Assembly (NCBI GenBank): GCA_017523005.1
Contig: JAFWXG010000060.1
Location: forward strand, 1-9,699
Direction: 5' to 3'
Source: Clostridia bacterium
Lineage (GTDB): Bacteria; Bacillota; Clostridia; RGIG6154
DNA length: 9,699 nucleotides
The notes under the pieces were generated by a model. That model saw nothing but the letters and a program-made list of their open reading frames with translations, was not told where the DNA came from and did not search any database. Every line of letters starts with the position of its first letter. Position 1 is the stretch's first letter. The position numbers and the translations under genes are program-made. Of the stretch, positions 1 through 6,558 are shown piece by piece.

Positions 1-7
1 AACTGTA

Positions 8-45
8 TGAAAATCAAAAAGACGAACCATAAAAAGTTCGTCTTT
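8..45 (-). terminator. Intrinsic terminator of rpmE
   Basis: Perfect 10-bp inverted repeat, arms 18-27 and 36-45, with an 8-nt loop. On the minus strand the hairpin runs into TTTTTGATTTT. It begins 9 bp beyond the rpmE stop codon, as expected for a rho-independent terminator. Confidence 0.88.
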
Positions 46-54
46 CTTTCATAA

Positions 55-261
55 TTATTTTGCTTCCAAATTAAAGCGTTTTCTAAACTTGTCTACTCTA
101 CCACCGGTGTCAACCAATTTCTGTTTGCCGGTAAAGAACGGATGGCATTTAGAACAAATTTCAACATTGAGCTCTGATTTTGTGGAACGAGTTTCAAATG
201 TTTCGCCGCAAGCACATTTAACAACGCAGGTTTTATAATCAGGATGTATACCTTCTCTCAT
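55..261 (-). CDS. rpmE: 50S ribosomal protein L31, zinc-binding (C+) type
   Basis: Structural protein of the large ribosomal subunit, 68 residues from the chosen start. The zinc-ribbon cysteines are C16, C18, C36 and C39, close to the E. coli positions. The conserved CSKCHPFFTGKQ block and the TGGRVDKFRKRF tail are both present, so this is the zinc-containing form rather than the zinc-independent YkgM-like paralogue. The frame stays open to a GTG at 268-270, but that GTG is part of the Shine-Dalgarno AGAGGTG (268-274). The ATG at 259-261 sits six bases downstream of it and gives the usual MREGIHPDY start. The gene has its own promoter and terminator, so it appears to be monocistronic. It is unrelated in function to the hydrogenase genes upstream. 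Confidence 0.97.
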   Translation of the reverse strand: MREGIHPDYKTCVVKCACGETFETRSTKSELNVEICSKCHPFFTGKQKLVDTGGRVDKFRKRFNLEAK

Positions 262-267
262 GGGTTT

Positions 268-274
268 CACCTCT
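268..274 (-). promoter_or_regulatory. Ribosome binding site deciding the rpmE start
   Basis: AGAGGTG on the minus strand, six bases before ATG 259-261. Its GTG is the in-frame codon that a longest-ORF rule would wrongly choose as the start. Confidence 0.8.
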
Positions 275-305
275 TTCTATCATCTCTCAAATCTATAACA
301 GTAAG

Positions 306-334
306 ATTATAGCACACATTTTTTTAAATTGCAA
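306..334 (-). promoter_or_regulatory. SigA-type promoter of rpmE
   Basis: The -35 TTGCAA (329-334) and perfect -10 TATAAT (306-311) are separated by exactly 17 bp. TGC directly before TATAAT forms an extended -10. The predicted transcript start lies near 299, giving a leader of roughly 38 nt. Confidence 0.85.
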
Positions 335-374
335 GAAGTTTTTTAAATTTTTTTATATTTTTATTCAAATGTAT

Positions 375-403
375 GAAATCCGGACAAAAAATGTCCGGAT
401 TTC
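375..403 (-). terminator. Hairpin after hydA, possible weak terminator
   Basis: Perfect 11-bp inverted repeat, arms 375-385 and 393-403, GC-rich in its centre (CCGGAC/GTCCGG) with a T-rich loop on the minus strand. It lies 8 bp beyond the hydA stop. It lacks the expected uridine run: the minus-strand sequence after the stem is ATACATTTGAATAAAA. It is the only stem-loop at the operon's 3' end, so it probably marks the transcript end or stabilises the mRNA, but termination may be incomplete. Confidence 0.5.
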
Positions 404-411
404 GTAAGTTT

Positions 412-2148
412 TTAGAACTTATTTCTCTTGGTATATGTTGTATGCAACAATTCATGCGCTTTATGAGAACATGGTTTTTCAAAGTATGTGTCATACAAGG
501 TCTGAATAACTGGATTTTCGTGAGATTTACGCAAAGCTGCACTTCTGTCTTCTGCGTAAAGTGCTTTTGCACGCTCAACTCTTATATCCTTACCTACTCT
601 GTCTTCAGAAGATACGATTGGCTGACCGCCACCATTTACACAACCGCCGGGGCAAGCCATAACTTCAATAAAGTCATACTTCTCGCCTGCTTTAACGCGT
701 TCAAGCAATGCTTTTGCATTCTTTGTGCCATGACAAACTGCAACTTTTACTTTCTTGCCAGCGATAGTAAGTTCAGCCTCTTTAACGCCGTCCATACCAC
801 GAATAGGTGCAATTTCGAGATTTTCTAATGGTTTGCCTTCGAGCAATTCGTATACTGTACGGATTGCAGCTTCCATAACACCGCCTGTTGCACCAAAGAT
901 AACGCCTGCACCTGTTGCTTCACCGAATGGAGAATCAAATTCTTCATCAGGAAGTTCATTAAACTGGATACCTGCTTCTTTAATCATGCGAGCAAGCTCT
1001 CTTGTTGTTAATGATGCGTCGATATCCTGTGCACCTGATGATGAATGTTCAGGTCTTTGTGCTTCAAATTTCTTGGAAGTACAAGGCATAATTGCTACAG
1101 AATAGATGTTTTCTTTTGCAATATTCTGCTTTTCAGCATAGTATGATTTGATTACTGCACCAAACATTTCCATTGGTGATTTTGCAGATGACAGGTTGTT
1201 GATAAATTCAGGATAATTGTGTTCGCAGAATTTAACCCAACCAGGACTGCAAGAAGTAATCAAAGGAAGATTTTCGCCTTTTGTGAAGCGTTCGATAAAT
1301 TCTGTACCTTCTTCCATAATGGTAAGGTCTGCAGATGTATCTGTATCAAACACTTTATCAAAGCCAAGTCTTCTTAATGCTGCAACCATTTTACCTGTTA
1401 CAGGTGTACCCATAGGCAATCCAAATTCTTCACCTAATGCAGCGCGAACTGCAGGAGCTGTCTGGACAACAACATGTTTTTCAGTATTGTCAATAGCTTT
1501 TTGTACCTTTGGAATATCATCTTTTTCATAAAGAGCACCAACAGGACAAGATACTATACACTGACCGCAGTAAATACATGATGTTTCAAAGATTGGAGCA
1601 TCAAATGCACAACCAACTTCTGTTACAAAGCCTCTGTTCTTAAGACCGATAACTGAAACAGCCTGATTTGCACACGCTGCAACGCAACGACGGCAAAGTA
1701 CGCATTTGTTGTTATCGCGAACTAAAGAAGGAGAAGACTGGTCCAAAGCAAAAACAGGGTCGGAAGAGCCGTCATAACGGATTTCTTTAATACCGAATTC
1801 TTCAGCTAATTTCTGTAATTCACAGTTGCGGTTTCTTACACAAGTCAAGCACTTTCTGTCATGATTAGAAAGAATAAGCTCAAGGTTTGCTTTTCTTGCT
1901 TTTCTTACTGCAGGAGAGTTTGTATAAACTTCCATGCCTTCATTCACAGGATATACGCAAGCAGCTTGTAATGATCTTGCACCTTTAATTTCAACAACAC
2001 AAATACGGCAAGCGCCGATTTCGTTAATCCCCTCAAGATAGCAAAGAGTCGGAATATGAATGTTTGCCATTCTTGCTGCCTGTAAAACTGTATAATTCTT
2101 AGGAACAGAAATTTCAATTCCGTCAATTTTAATATTTACATTTTCCAT
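412..2148 (-). CDS. hydA: [FeFe] hydrogenase catalytic subunit HydA (HndD type)
   Basis: Catalytic subunit of a multimeric cytoplasmic [FeFe] hydrogenase, 578 residues, making or oxidising H2 at an H-cluster. Domains in order: a [2Fe-2S] ferredoxin domain (C36, C47, C50, C64); a His-ligated [4Fe-4S] site (H96, C100, C103, C109); a two-cluster ferredoxin domain (C149/152/155/159 and C191/194/197/201); and the H-cluster domain. That domain carries L1 TSCSPGW (298-304), L2 MPCTSKKFE (354-362) and an L3 motif from E495 to P510 with C499 and C503. Residues about 520-572 form the small-subunit-like tail (RKSHENP, LLHTTY). The odd point is L1, where Ser301 replaces the second Cys of the textbook TSCCPxW. 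AAGGAGG lies about 8 bp before the ATG. It is the last gene of the operon, 14 bp after hydB. The family is certain; ferredoxin/NAD bifurcation is inferred from the subunit set. Confidence 0.95.
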   Translation of the reverse strand: MENVNIKIDGIEISVPKNYTVLQAARMANIHIPTLCYLEGINEIGACRICVVEIKGARSLQAACVYPVNEGMEVYTNSPAVRKARKANLELILSNHDRKCLTCVRNRNCELQKLAEEFGIKEIRYDGSSDPVFALDQSSPSLVRDNNKCVLCRRCVAACANQAVSVIGLKNRGFVTEVGCAFDAPIFETSCIYCGQCIVSCPVGALYEKDDIPKVQKAIDNTEKHVVVQTAPAVRAALGEEFGLPMGTPVTGKMVAALRRLGFDKVFDTDTSADLTIMEEGTEFIERFTKGENLPLITSCSPGWVKFCEHNYPEFINNLSSAKSPMEMFGAVIKSYYAEKQNIAKENIYSVAIMPCTSKKFEAQRPEHSSSGAQDIDASLTTRELARMIKEAGIQFNELPDEEFDSPFGEATGAGVIFGATGGVMEAAIRTVYELLEGKPLENLEIAPIRGMDGVKEAELTIAGKKVKVAVCHGTKNAKALLERVKAGEKYDFIEVMACPGGCVNGGGQPIVSSEDRVGKDIRVERAKALYAEDRSAALRKSHENPVIQTLYDTYFEKPCSHKAHELLHTTYTKRNKF

Positions 2149-2162
2149 TCTCTTTCCCTCCT

Positions 2163-3953
2163 TTACTTGCTGATTGCACCAAATTTACATGTGCTTTCGC
2201 AAACGCCACATTTAATACATTTTGTTGTATCGATAATGTGTGCTTCTTTTACCTTACCGCTAATAGCACCAACCGGGCACTGGCGAGCACAAAGGGTACA
2301 ACCCTTACATTTATCTGCATCAATCTTGTAGCTCAAAAGTGCCTTACATACGCCTGCACGGCATTTTTTATCTACAACATGTTCTACATATTCGTCACGG
2401 AAATATTTAAGTGTACTTAATACAGGATTTGGAGCTGTCTGTCCTAAACCGCAAAGTGCACTACTCTTAATGGTATTACACAAGGTTTCCATTTCGTCGA
2501 TGTCTTCTAAAGTACCTGTTCCGTCTGTAATTTTGTTTAACAATTCAAGCAATCTCTTTGTACCGATACGGCAAGGAACGCATTTACCGCAAGATTCGTC
2601 AACTGTGAATTCGAGGAAGAATTTTGCGATATCTACCATACAAGTGTCTTCGTCCATTACAATCAAACCACCTGAACCCATCATAGAACCAATCTTGATT
2701 AAGGAATCATAATCAATTGGTGTGTCAATAAGGTCAGCAGGAATACAACCGCCTGAAGGACCACCTGTCTGTGCTGCTTTGAACTGTTTGCCGTTTGGAA
2801 TACCGCCACCGATTTCGTAAACAACTTCACGGAGTGTAGTACCCATAGGAACTTCAACCAAGCCTGTATTGTTGATTTTACCGCCTAAAGCAAATACTTT
2901 TGTACCTTTACTTGTTTCTGTACCTAATTTTGCAAATTCTTTAGCGCCATTCAAAAGAATAACAGGGATGTTTGCATAGGTTTCTACGTTATTTAAGATT
3001 GTAGGCTTATCCCACAAACCTTTTACAGCAGGGAAAGGAGGTCTTGGACGAGGTTCACCGCGTCTGCCTTCGATAGATGTCATCAAAGCAGTTTCTTCGC
3101 CGCAAACGAATGCACCTGCACCAAGTCTTATTTCCAGGTCGAAATCAAAGCCTGTTTCAAATATGTTTTTACCTAAAATACCATATTCTCTTGCCTGGTC
3201 GATAGCAACCTGCAAACGATGAACAGCAATAGGATATTCTGCACGAACATAGATATAACCCTGGTTAGCACCGATTGCATAACCTGCAATAGCCATAGCT
3301 TCAATTACGCTGTGAGGGTCGCCTTCAAGAACTGAACGGTCCATAAATGCACCCGGGTCGCCTTCGTCGGCGTTACAAAGTACATATTTCTGGTCATTAA
3401 CAGATTTGCTGGCAAAATCCCATTTCACACCTGTCGGGAAACCACCGCCACCTCTGCCGCGAAGTCCTGAATCTTTTACTTCCTGAATAACTTCTTGAGG
3501 AGTCATTTCTGTTAAAGCTTTACCTAAAGCTTTATAACCGTCGCAAGCGATGTATTCATCAATGTTTTCAGGATCAATAACACCACAGTTTCTTAATGCT
3601 ACACGATGCTGTTTCTTATAGAAATCAATTTCATTAAGGGATTTAACATTATCCTCTTCAACAGTTTCTTTATAAAGTAAACGAGTAACAATTTTACCTT
3701 TTAACAAGTGCTGTTCAACGATTTCTGCAACATCTTCTTTTTGAACCATGCTGTAGAATGAACCCTCGGGGTACACAATTACAATTGGACCCATTGCACA
3801 AAAGCCAAAGCATCCTGTCTGGATAACTTTAACTTCTTTGTCAATATCAAAATTTTTGAGTTGTGTTTCAAATTCTTCAATAATCTGTTTAGAACCGGAA
3901 GAAGTACATCCGGTACCGCCACAGACCAGAACATGAGATCTGACAAGTTCCAT
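2163..3953 (-). CDS. hydB: NuoF-like flavoprotein subunit HydB (HndC) of the [FeFe] hydrogenase
   Basis: NAD(P)H-reactive subunit, 596 residues, and the presumed site of flavin-based electron bifurcation. An N-terminal thioredoxin-like [2Fe-2S] domain has C11, C16, C48 and C52. The NuoF core carries the glycine-rich FMN segment RGRGGGGFPTG (165-175) and the nucleotide-binding region GAGAFVCGEETAL (278-290). An SLBB region follows around 355-420, then the N3-type [4Fe-4S] site (C455, C458, C461, C501). The C-terminal ferredoxin domain has two [4Fe-4S] sites (C549/552/555/559 and C579/582/585/589). C531 and C536 just before it are an extra pair that could belong to another metal site. The frame opens at TTG 3969-3971, but GGAGG (3961-3965) is seven bases before ATG 3951-3953, so translation should start MELVRS. 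Whether NAD or NADP is used cannot be read from the sequence. Confidence 0.95.
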   Translation of the reverse strand: MELVRSHVLVCGGTGCTSSGSKQIIEEFETQLKNFDIDKEVKVIQTGCFGFCAMGPIVIVYPEGSFYSMVQKEDVAEIVEQHLLKGKIVTRLLYKETVEEDNVKSLNEIDFYKKQHRVALRNCGVIDPENIDEYIACDGYKALGKALTEMTPQEVIQEVKDSGLRGRGGGGFPTGVKWDFASKSVNDQKYVLCNADEGDPGAFMDRSVLEGDPHSVIEAMAIAGYAIGANQGYIYVRAEYPIAVHRLQVAIDQAREYGILGKNIFETGFDFDLEIRLGAGAFVCGEETALMTSIEGRRGEPRPRPPFPAVKGLWDKPTILNNVETYANIPVILLNGAKEFAKLGTETSKGTKVFALGGKINNTGLVEVPMGTTLREVVYEIGGGIPNGKQFKAAQTGGPSGGCIPADLIDTPIDYDSLIKIGSMMGSGGLIVMDEDTCMVDIAKFFLEFTVDESCGKCVPCRIGTKRLLELLNKITDGTGTLEDIDEMETLCNTIKSSALCGLGQTAPNPVLSTLKYFRDEYVEHVVDKKCRAGVCKALLSYKIDADKCKGCTLCARQCPVGAISGKVKEAHIIDTTKCIKCGVCESTCKFGAISK

Positions 3954-3960
3954 TTTATAT

Positions 3961-3965
3961 CCTCC
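3961..3965 (-). promoter_or_regulatory. Ribosome binding site deciding the hydB start
   Basis: GGAGG on the minus strand, seven bases before ATG 3951-3953. The longer reading from TTG 3969-3971 would place this site inside the coding sequence. Confidence 0.75.
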
Positions 3966-3984
3966 ATTCAATCAGGTACAAGAC

Positions 3985-4353
3985 TTATTCTGCTTTACCT
4001 ATTGTATATTCTTCTACGATTTTGCCGTTAACGACATGGTCAAGTACAACCTTCTGTGCCTTTTCAGGTGTCATTTTCACATAGGTCACTTTTTCCTGAC
4101 CAGGTGCGTATACCTCAACGATAGGTTCTAAACGGCATACACCGATACAACCTGTCTGAGTAACAAAGGTATTGGACAAATTGCGTTTCTGAATTTCTTC
4201 AACAAATGCCTGCATAACAGGTCTTGCACCTGCTGCAATACCGCAGGTTGCCGTACCAACGACAATACGAGTTTCTTCTGCATTCTCCTTACGAAGACCA
4301 ACTTTATTTACGGTTTTGTTTCTGATTGCTTCTAAATCTGCTAAACTTTTCAC
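3985..4353 (-). CDS. hndB: Thioredoxin-like [2Fe-2S] ferredoxin subunit HndB
   Basis: Small electron-transfer subunit of the HndABCD-type hydrogenase, 122 residues, with the thioredoxin-like ferredoxin fold shared by the NuoE C-terminus and the HydB N-terminus. The family signature TCGIAAGARPVM (36-47) and the second half-site TQTGCIGVC (65-73) are both visible. Only three candidate ligands occur (C37, C69, C73). The position where a C-x4-C motif would place the fourth is Gly42. Translation starts at GTG 4351-4353, eight bases after GGAGGTG; that ribosome binding site is encoded by the last codons of the preceding ATPase gene, so the two are probably translationally coupled. It lies 31 bp before hydB. 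Its exact role in the complex is uncertain, since trimeric HydABC enzymes work without it. Confidence 0.88.
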   Translation of the reverse strand: MKSLADLEAIRNKTVNKVGLRKENAEETRIVVGTATCGIAAGARPVMQAFVEEIQKRNLSNTFVTQTGCIGVCRLEPIVEVYAPGQEKVTYVKMTPEKAQKVVLDHVVNGKIVEEYTIGKAE

Positions 4354-4356
4354 GAT

Positions 4357-4905
4357 TTAAGCACCTCCGTTAATAGATTTAATTCCGTCCCTTATGTACT
4401 CCTGCATCCACATTATGACATCAGGTTCATTCAAAGGAACATCTCCCAAAATTTCCTTGATTTCAATAGTATCAAACTTAAATTCCTCACCATCTGATTT
4501 GTGCACATATAAGAAATCAACTTGTTGATTACACGAAACCAATACAGATATTGTCTGCCCTACATCTCCAAGCGGTACACGATCAATGTGATTGAGCTTA
4601 AATGTGGCTGTGACTGTTGTCCCGACACCAAGCTCTGAATTTAATTTAAATTCCCCGCCCGCTTGTTCGGCAGACATCTTCAGCAACGGAATTCCCATTC
4701 CTACTTTTCTTGTACTTCTGGTTGTGGTAAAAGGGTCTGTGACACTTTTCACAAACTCTTTATCCATTCCCTTGCCATTATCTTCAATTCGTACTGTAAG
4801 TAAATTTTCTTTTGTGTCTTTTTCAACAGAAATAATAATCTTAGTTGCACAAGCTGAAATAGAATTCTGTGTGATATCTAAGATATTCAAGGATAACTCT
4901 TTCAT
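4357..4905 (-). CDS. Stand-alone GHKL (HATPase_c) ATP-binding protein inside the hydrogenase operon
   Basis: 182-residue cytoplasmic protein with a histidine-kinase-type ATPase fold and no kinase dimerisation/phosphoacceptor domain, sensor or membrane segment. An N-box asparagine lies in DITQNS (N14), the G1 box is EDNGKGMD (41-48) and the G2 box is GMGIPLL (69-75); GTTVTATF near 95-102 closes the fold. The remaining ~75 residues are not recognised. The gene sits between the NuoE-like subunit (3-bp gap) and hndB (3-bp gap), so it is made with the structural subunits. Its start ATG has only a weak upstream match to a ribosome binding site, which suggests translation coupled to hydC. A regulatory or assembly role is plausible but unproven. 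It differs clearly from the anti-sigma-like ATPase at 7858-8289. Confidence 0.85.
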   Translation of the reverse strand: MKELSLNILDITQNSISACATKIIISVEKDTKENLLTVRIEDNGKGMDKEFVKSVTDPFTTTRSTRKVGMGIPLLKMSAEQAGGEFKLNSELGVGTTVTATFKLNHIDRVPLGDVGQTISVLVSCNQQVDFLYVHKSDGEEFKFDTIEIKEILGDVPLNEPDVIMWMQEYIRDGIKSINGGA

Positions 4906-4908
4906 ATT

Positions 4909-5403
4909 TTAAAATCCGTATTTTTCTAAAATACCATCTACATCGTCTACTGTTAAACGACCATATACATCATCATTTACTGTGAGTACTGGTGCAAGAC
5001 CGCACGCACCGATACAACGAGTTGCATCAAGTGAGAATTTTCCGTCTTCAGTACACTCACCTACATCAATACCAAGGCGTTCTTTGAATTTGTCTAAAAT
5101 ATCACCTGAACCTTTAACATAGCAAGCTGTACCTAAACATACTGCAATACGGTACTGTCCCTTTGGATAGAGTGAAAATTGTGCATAGAAAGTTACAACA
5201 CCATACACATCAGCAAGAGATAATCCCAAGCCCTCTGCAATCATGGTCTGTACTTCAACGGGAAGATACCCATAAATTTCCTGTGCTTCATGCAACACCG
5301 GAATCAATGCACCTTTGGAGTCTTTGTGCTTTGCAATGACTTCCTTAAGCTGTGCTTCCTGCTCTTTTGTTCCTTGAAAAGCAGGTACTTTTTTTTCTGC
5401 CAT
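4909..5403 (-). CDS. hydC: NuoE-like subunit HydC (HndA) of the [FeFe] hydrogenase
   Basis: 24-kDa-type NADH dehydrogenase subunit, 164 residues, which passes electrons through one [2Fe-2S] cluster next to the NuoF-like flavoprotein. A helical N-terminal region includes the conserved LIPVLHEAQEIYGYLP (33-48) and YGVVTFYAQF (67-76). The thioredoxin-like domain has ligands C89 and C94 (CLGTAC), then C130 and C134 (CIGAC). All four expected cysteines are present and the length is normal for the family. The ATG at 5401-5403 follows GGAGG at a good distance. This is the first gene of the catalytic operon, directly behind a TATAAT promoter. Confidence 0.95.
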   Translation of the reverse strand: MAEKKVPAFQGTKEQEAQLKEVIAKHKDSKGALIPVLHEAQEIYGYLPVEVQTMIAEGLGLSLADVYGVVTFYAQFSLYPKGQYRIAVCLGTACYVKGSGDILDKFKERLGIDVGECTEDGKFSLDATRCIGACGLAPVLTVNDDVYGRLTVDDVDGILEKYGF

Positions 5404-5457
5404 TTTACTGCCTCCTTAATTATTTTAATGCAAAAAAGCATAATTACATTAGCATAC

Positions 5458-5486
5458 CCTATAGATTATATCACAACATTCGTCAA
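5458..5486 (-). promoter_or_regulatory. Probable promoter of the hydrogenase structural operon
   Basis: A perfect -10 TATAAT (5465-5470) preceded by TGA forms an extended -10 with no good -35 at the usual distance. TTGACG (5481-5486) lies only 10 bp upstream of it, but exactly 17 bp upstream of a second, poorer -10, TATAGG (5458-5463). Either or both could be used. The leader to hydC would be about 50-60 nt. No strong terminator separates this promoter from the PHP gene, so read-through from the upstream operon is also possible. Confidence 0.6.
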
Positions 5487-5527
5487 AAATCTACACTTTT
5501 TTAAAAATATATTCATTTTACTTTAGT

Positions 5528-6220
5528 TTATTCTTTTAAGTATTTTATGAGTGCTTCGGCATTGCATTGGGGCAATTCAAAACTGTTTTCCCGTTCTGAA
5601 ATATCCCACAAATAATGAGCATCAGAATTTTGAATTATTTTCTTACGAAGATAATTATAACTGTCAGGGGAAGATTTTTTGGATACTTCTACAGTACAAA
5701 ATCCTATGTCGGGCAAAACGCCTAAGTTAGAAAGCACACTGTATGAGCTTCTGTCTACATGAGCAGGAATCGCAACCCCACCATTCCTGTCTGCCAATTC
5801 TTTCACATCATCTATTGAAAGATTGGTTGCAGTAACCAAAAGGTGGTCTTCATATCCCGTAATCTCATCCTTGCTATTCATATAAGCCTGCTCGCCAAAT
5901 ATTTCAGGACGATTTATAACAGAAGTGAATTTCGCTTTAAGTTCTGCTTCTGCACTCTCGGCACTTTCAACATCAGGAAAAAGACACAAAACATGAACTT
6001 CTTCTAATGTTTCTATTTCCATAGCAGGCACAACAGTAATAGGTTTATCTTCTGCAACTTTCATTACAGCACGGACATTTCCAACAGAATTATGGTCTGA
6101 CACCGCGATTATATCAAGTCCTTTAAGTACTGACATATTGACTATGTTGTTTGGTGTCATATCCATATCTCCGCATGGCGAAAGTGCTGAATGGATATGT
6201 AAATCATAATAAAACTTCAT
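5528..6220 (-). CDS. PHP-domain metal-dependent phosphoesterase
   Basis: 230-residue cytoplasmic hydrolase of the polymerase and histidinol phosphatase (PHP) superfamily. The metal-binding set looks complete: DLHIHS (H8, H10), SDHN (D42, H43), E68 in PAMEIE, H76 in EVHVL, H154 in PAHVDR and the terminal SDAH (D200, H202). The substrate is unknown; relatives cleave phosphomonoesters, (oligo)nucleotides or 3',5'-bisnucleotides. The ATG overlaps the TGA of the preceding DRTGG gene by four bases (ATGA), so translation should be coupled. It is the last gene of the HydS/DRTGG operon and ends 125 bp before the hydrogenase operon. This context suggests a job in signalling or nucleotide turnover tied to the hydrogenase, but nothing in the sequence proves it. 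Confidence 0.9.
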   Translation of the reverse strand: MKFYYDLHIHSALSPCGDMDMTPNNIVNMSVLKGLDIIAVSDHNSVGNVRAVMKVAEDKPITVVPAMEIETLEEVHVLCLFPDVESAESAEAELKAKFTSVINRPEIFGEQAYMNSKDEITGYEDHLLVTATNLSIDDVKELADRNGGVAIPAHVDRSSYSVLSNLGVLPDIGFCTVEVSKKSSPDSYNYLRKKIIQNSDAHYLWDISERENSFELPQCNAEALIKYLKE

Positions 6221-6546
6221 ATTAGATTTCCTATTTTATTTGCAAGTTCAAAAGCTGACATTGATGATTTTAAAATTACAACGCCTTGCTCTTCCGCCTT
6301 TTGAATACAGTCTTCTTCGGGGGTTACATCTTCACAAAGAATTATGCAGGACACATCAGTAAGAACTGCTACCGCTACTATATTTATGTTAGACATAATT
6401 GTAATCCATGCGTTACCGCTTTGAGCTTTAGACATTACCCAACTCAGTAAATCTCCGCAATAACCGCCGTTTACCTCTCTGTCAAGTTCTTCTCCTCCTG
6501 TCAGACACTCTAAATTCAGCGCCTTAACCACTTCTTTTACTGTCAT
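6217..6546 (-). CDS. DRTGG-domain protein (first paralogue, next to HydS)
   Basis: 109-residue stand-alone DRTGG-like domain, recognised by its overall pattern: an N-terminal VKEVVKALNLECLTGG, a central GGYCGDLLSWVM (27-38), hydrophobic strands such as IVAVAVLTDVSCIILCED, and a C-terminal SSMSAFELANKIG. DRTGG domains also occur in CBS-domain pyrophosphatases and phosphotransacetylase-like proteins, where a regulatory or ligand-binding role is suspected. It has no catalytic motif or membrane segment. The frame is open to TTG 6565-6567 inside the end of the HydS-like gene, but AGGAGG (6553-6558) is six bases before ATG 6544-6546, which is the better start. That ribosome binding site overlaps the HydS TAG stop. 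It resembles the paralogue at 8302-8640 and shares its Cys-Gly (C30-G31). Confidence 0.78.
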   Translation of the reverse strand: MTVKEVVKALNLECLTGGEELDREVNGGYCGDLLSWVMSKAQSGNAWITIMSNINIVAVAVLTDVSCIILCEDVTPEEDCIQKAEEQGVVILKSSMSAFELANKIGNLI

Positions 6547-6552
6547 ATTTAT

Positions 6553-6558
6553 CCTCCT
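6553..6558 (-). promoter_or_regulatory. Ribosome binding site deciding the first DRTGG start
   Basis: AGGAGG on the minus strand overlaps the TAG stop (6557-6559) of the HydS-like gene and sits six bases before ATG 6544-6546. Confidence 0.75.

Noticed and set aside
373..828. 151-codon plus-strand open frame opposite the end of hydA
   Set aside because: It is antisense to a conserved catalytic domain with intact motifs, has a low-complexity Cys/Phe-rich translation, and lacks a convincing promoter or ribosome site. The other plus-strand frames are the same kind of shadow.
1237..1257. Reading the TSCSP motif as proof of an inactive hydrogenase
   Set aside because: All other cluster cysteines and the L2 and L3 motifs are intact, and the variant may be normal for this subfamily, so it is reported only as an observation.
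4357..4905. Sensor histidine kinase
   Set aside because: Only the ATP-binding fold is present; there is no dimerisation/phosphoacceptor helix, sensor domain, membrane segment or response regulator nearby.
5421..5450. Leader hairpin or riboswitch before hydC
   Set aside because: Only a 4-bp ATGC/GCAT stem around six thymines, with poor AT-only extension, is visible. This is too weak to call a structured regulator.
5455..5486. Rex (NADH-sensing) operator in the hydrogenase promoter
   Set aside because: A TTGTGA half-site overlaps the -10, but the matching inverted half-site is missing, so the palindrome expected for Rex is not there.
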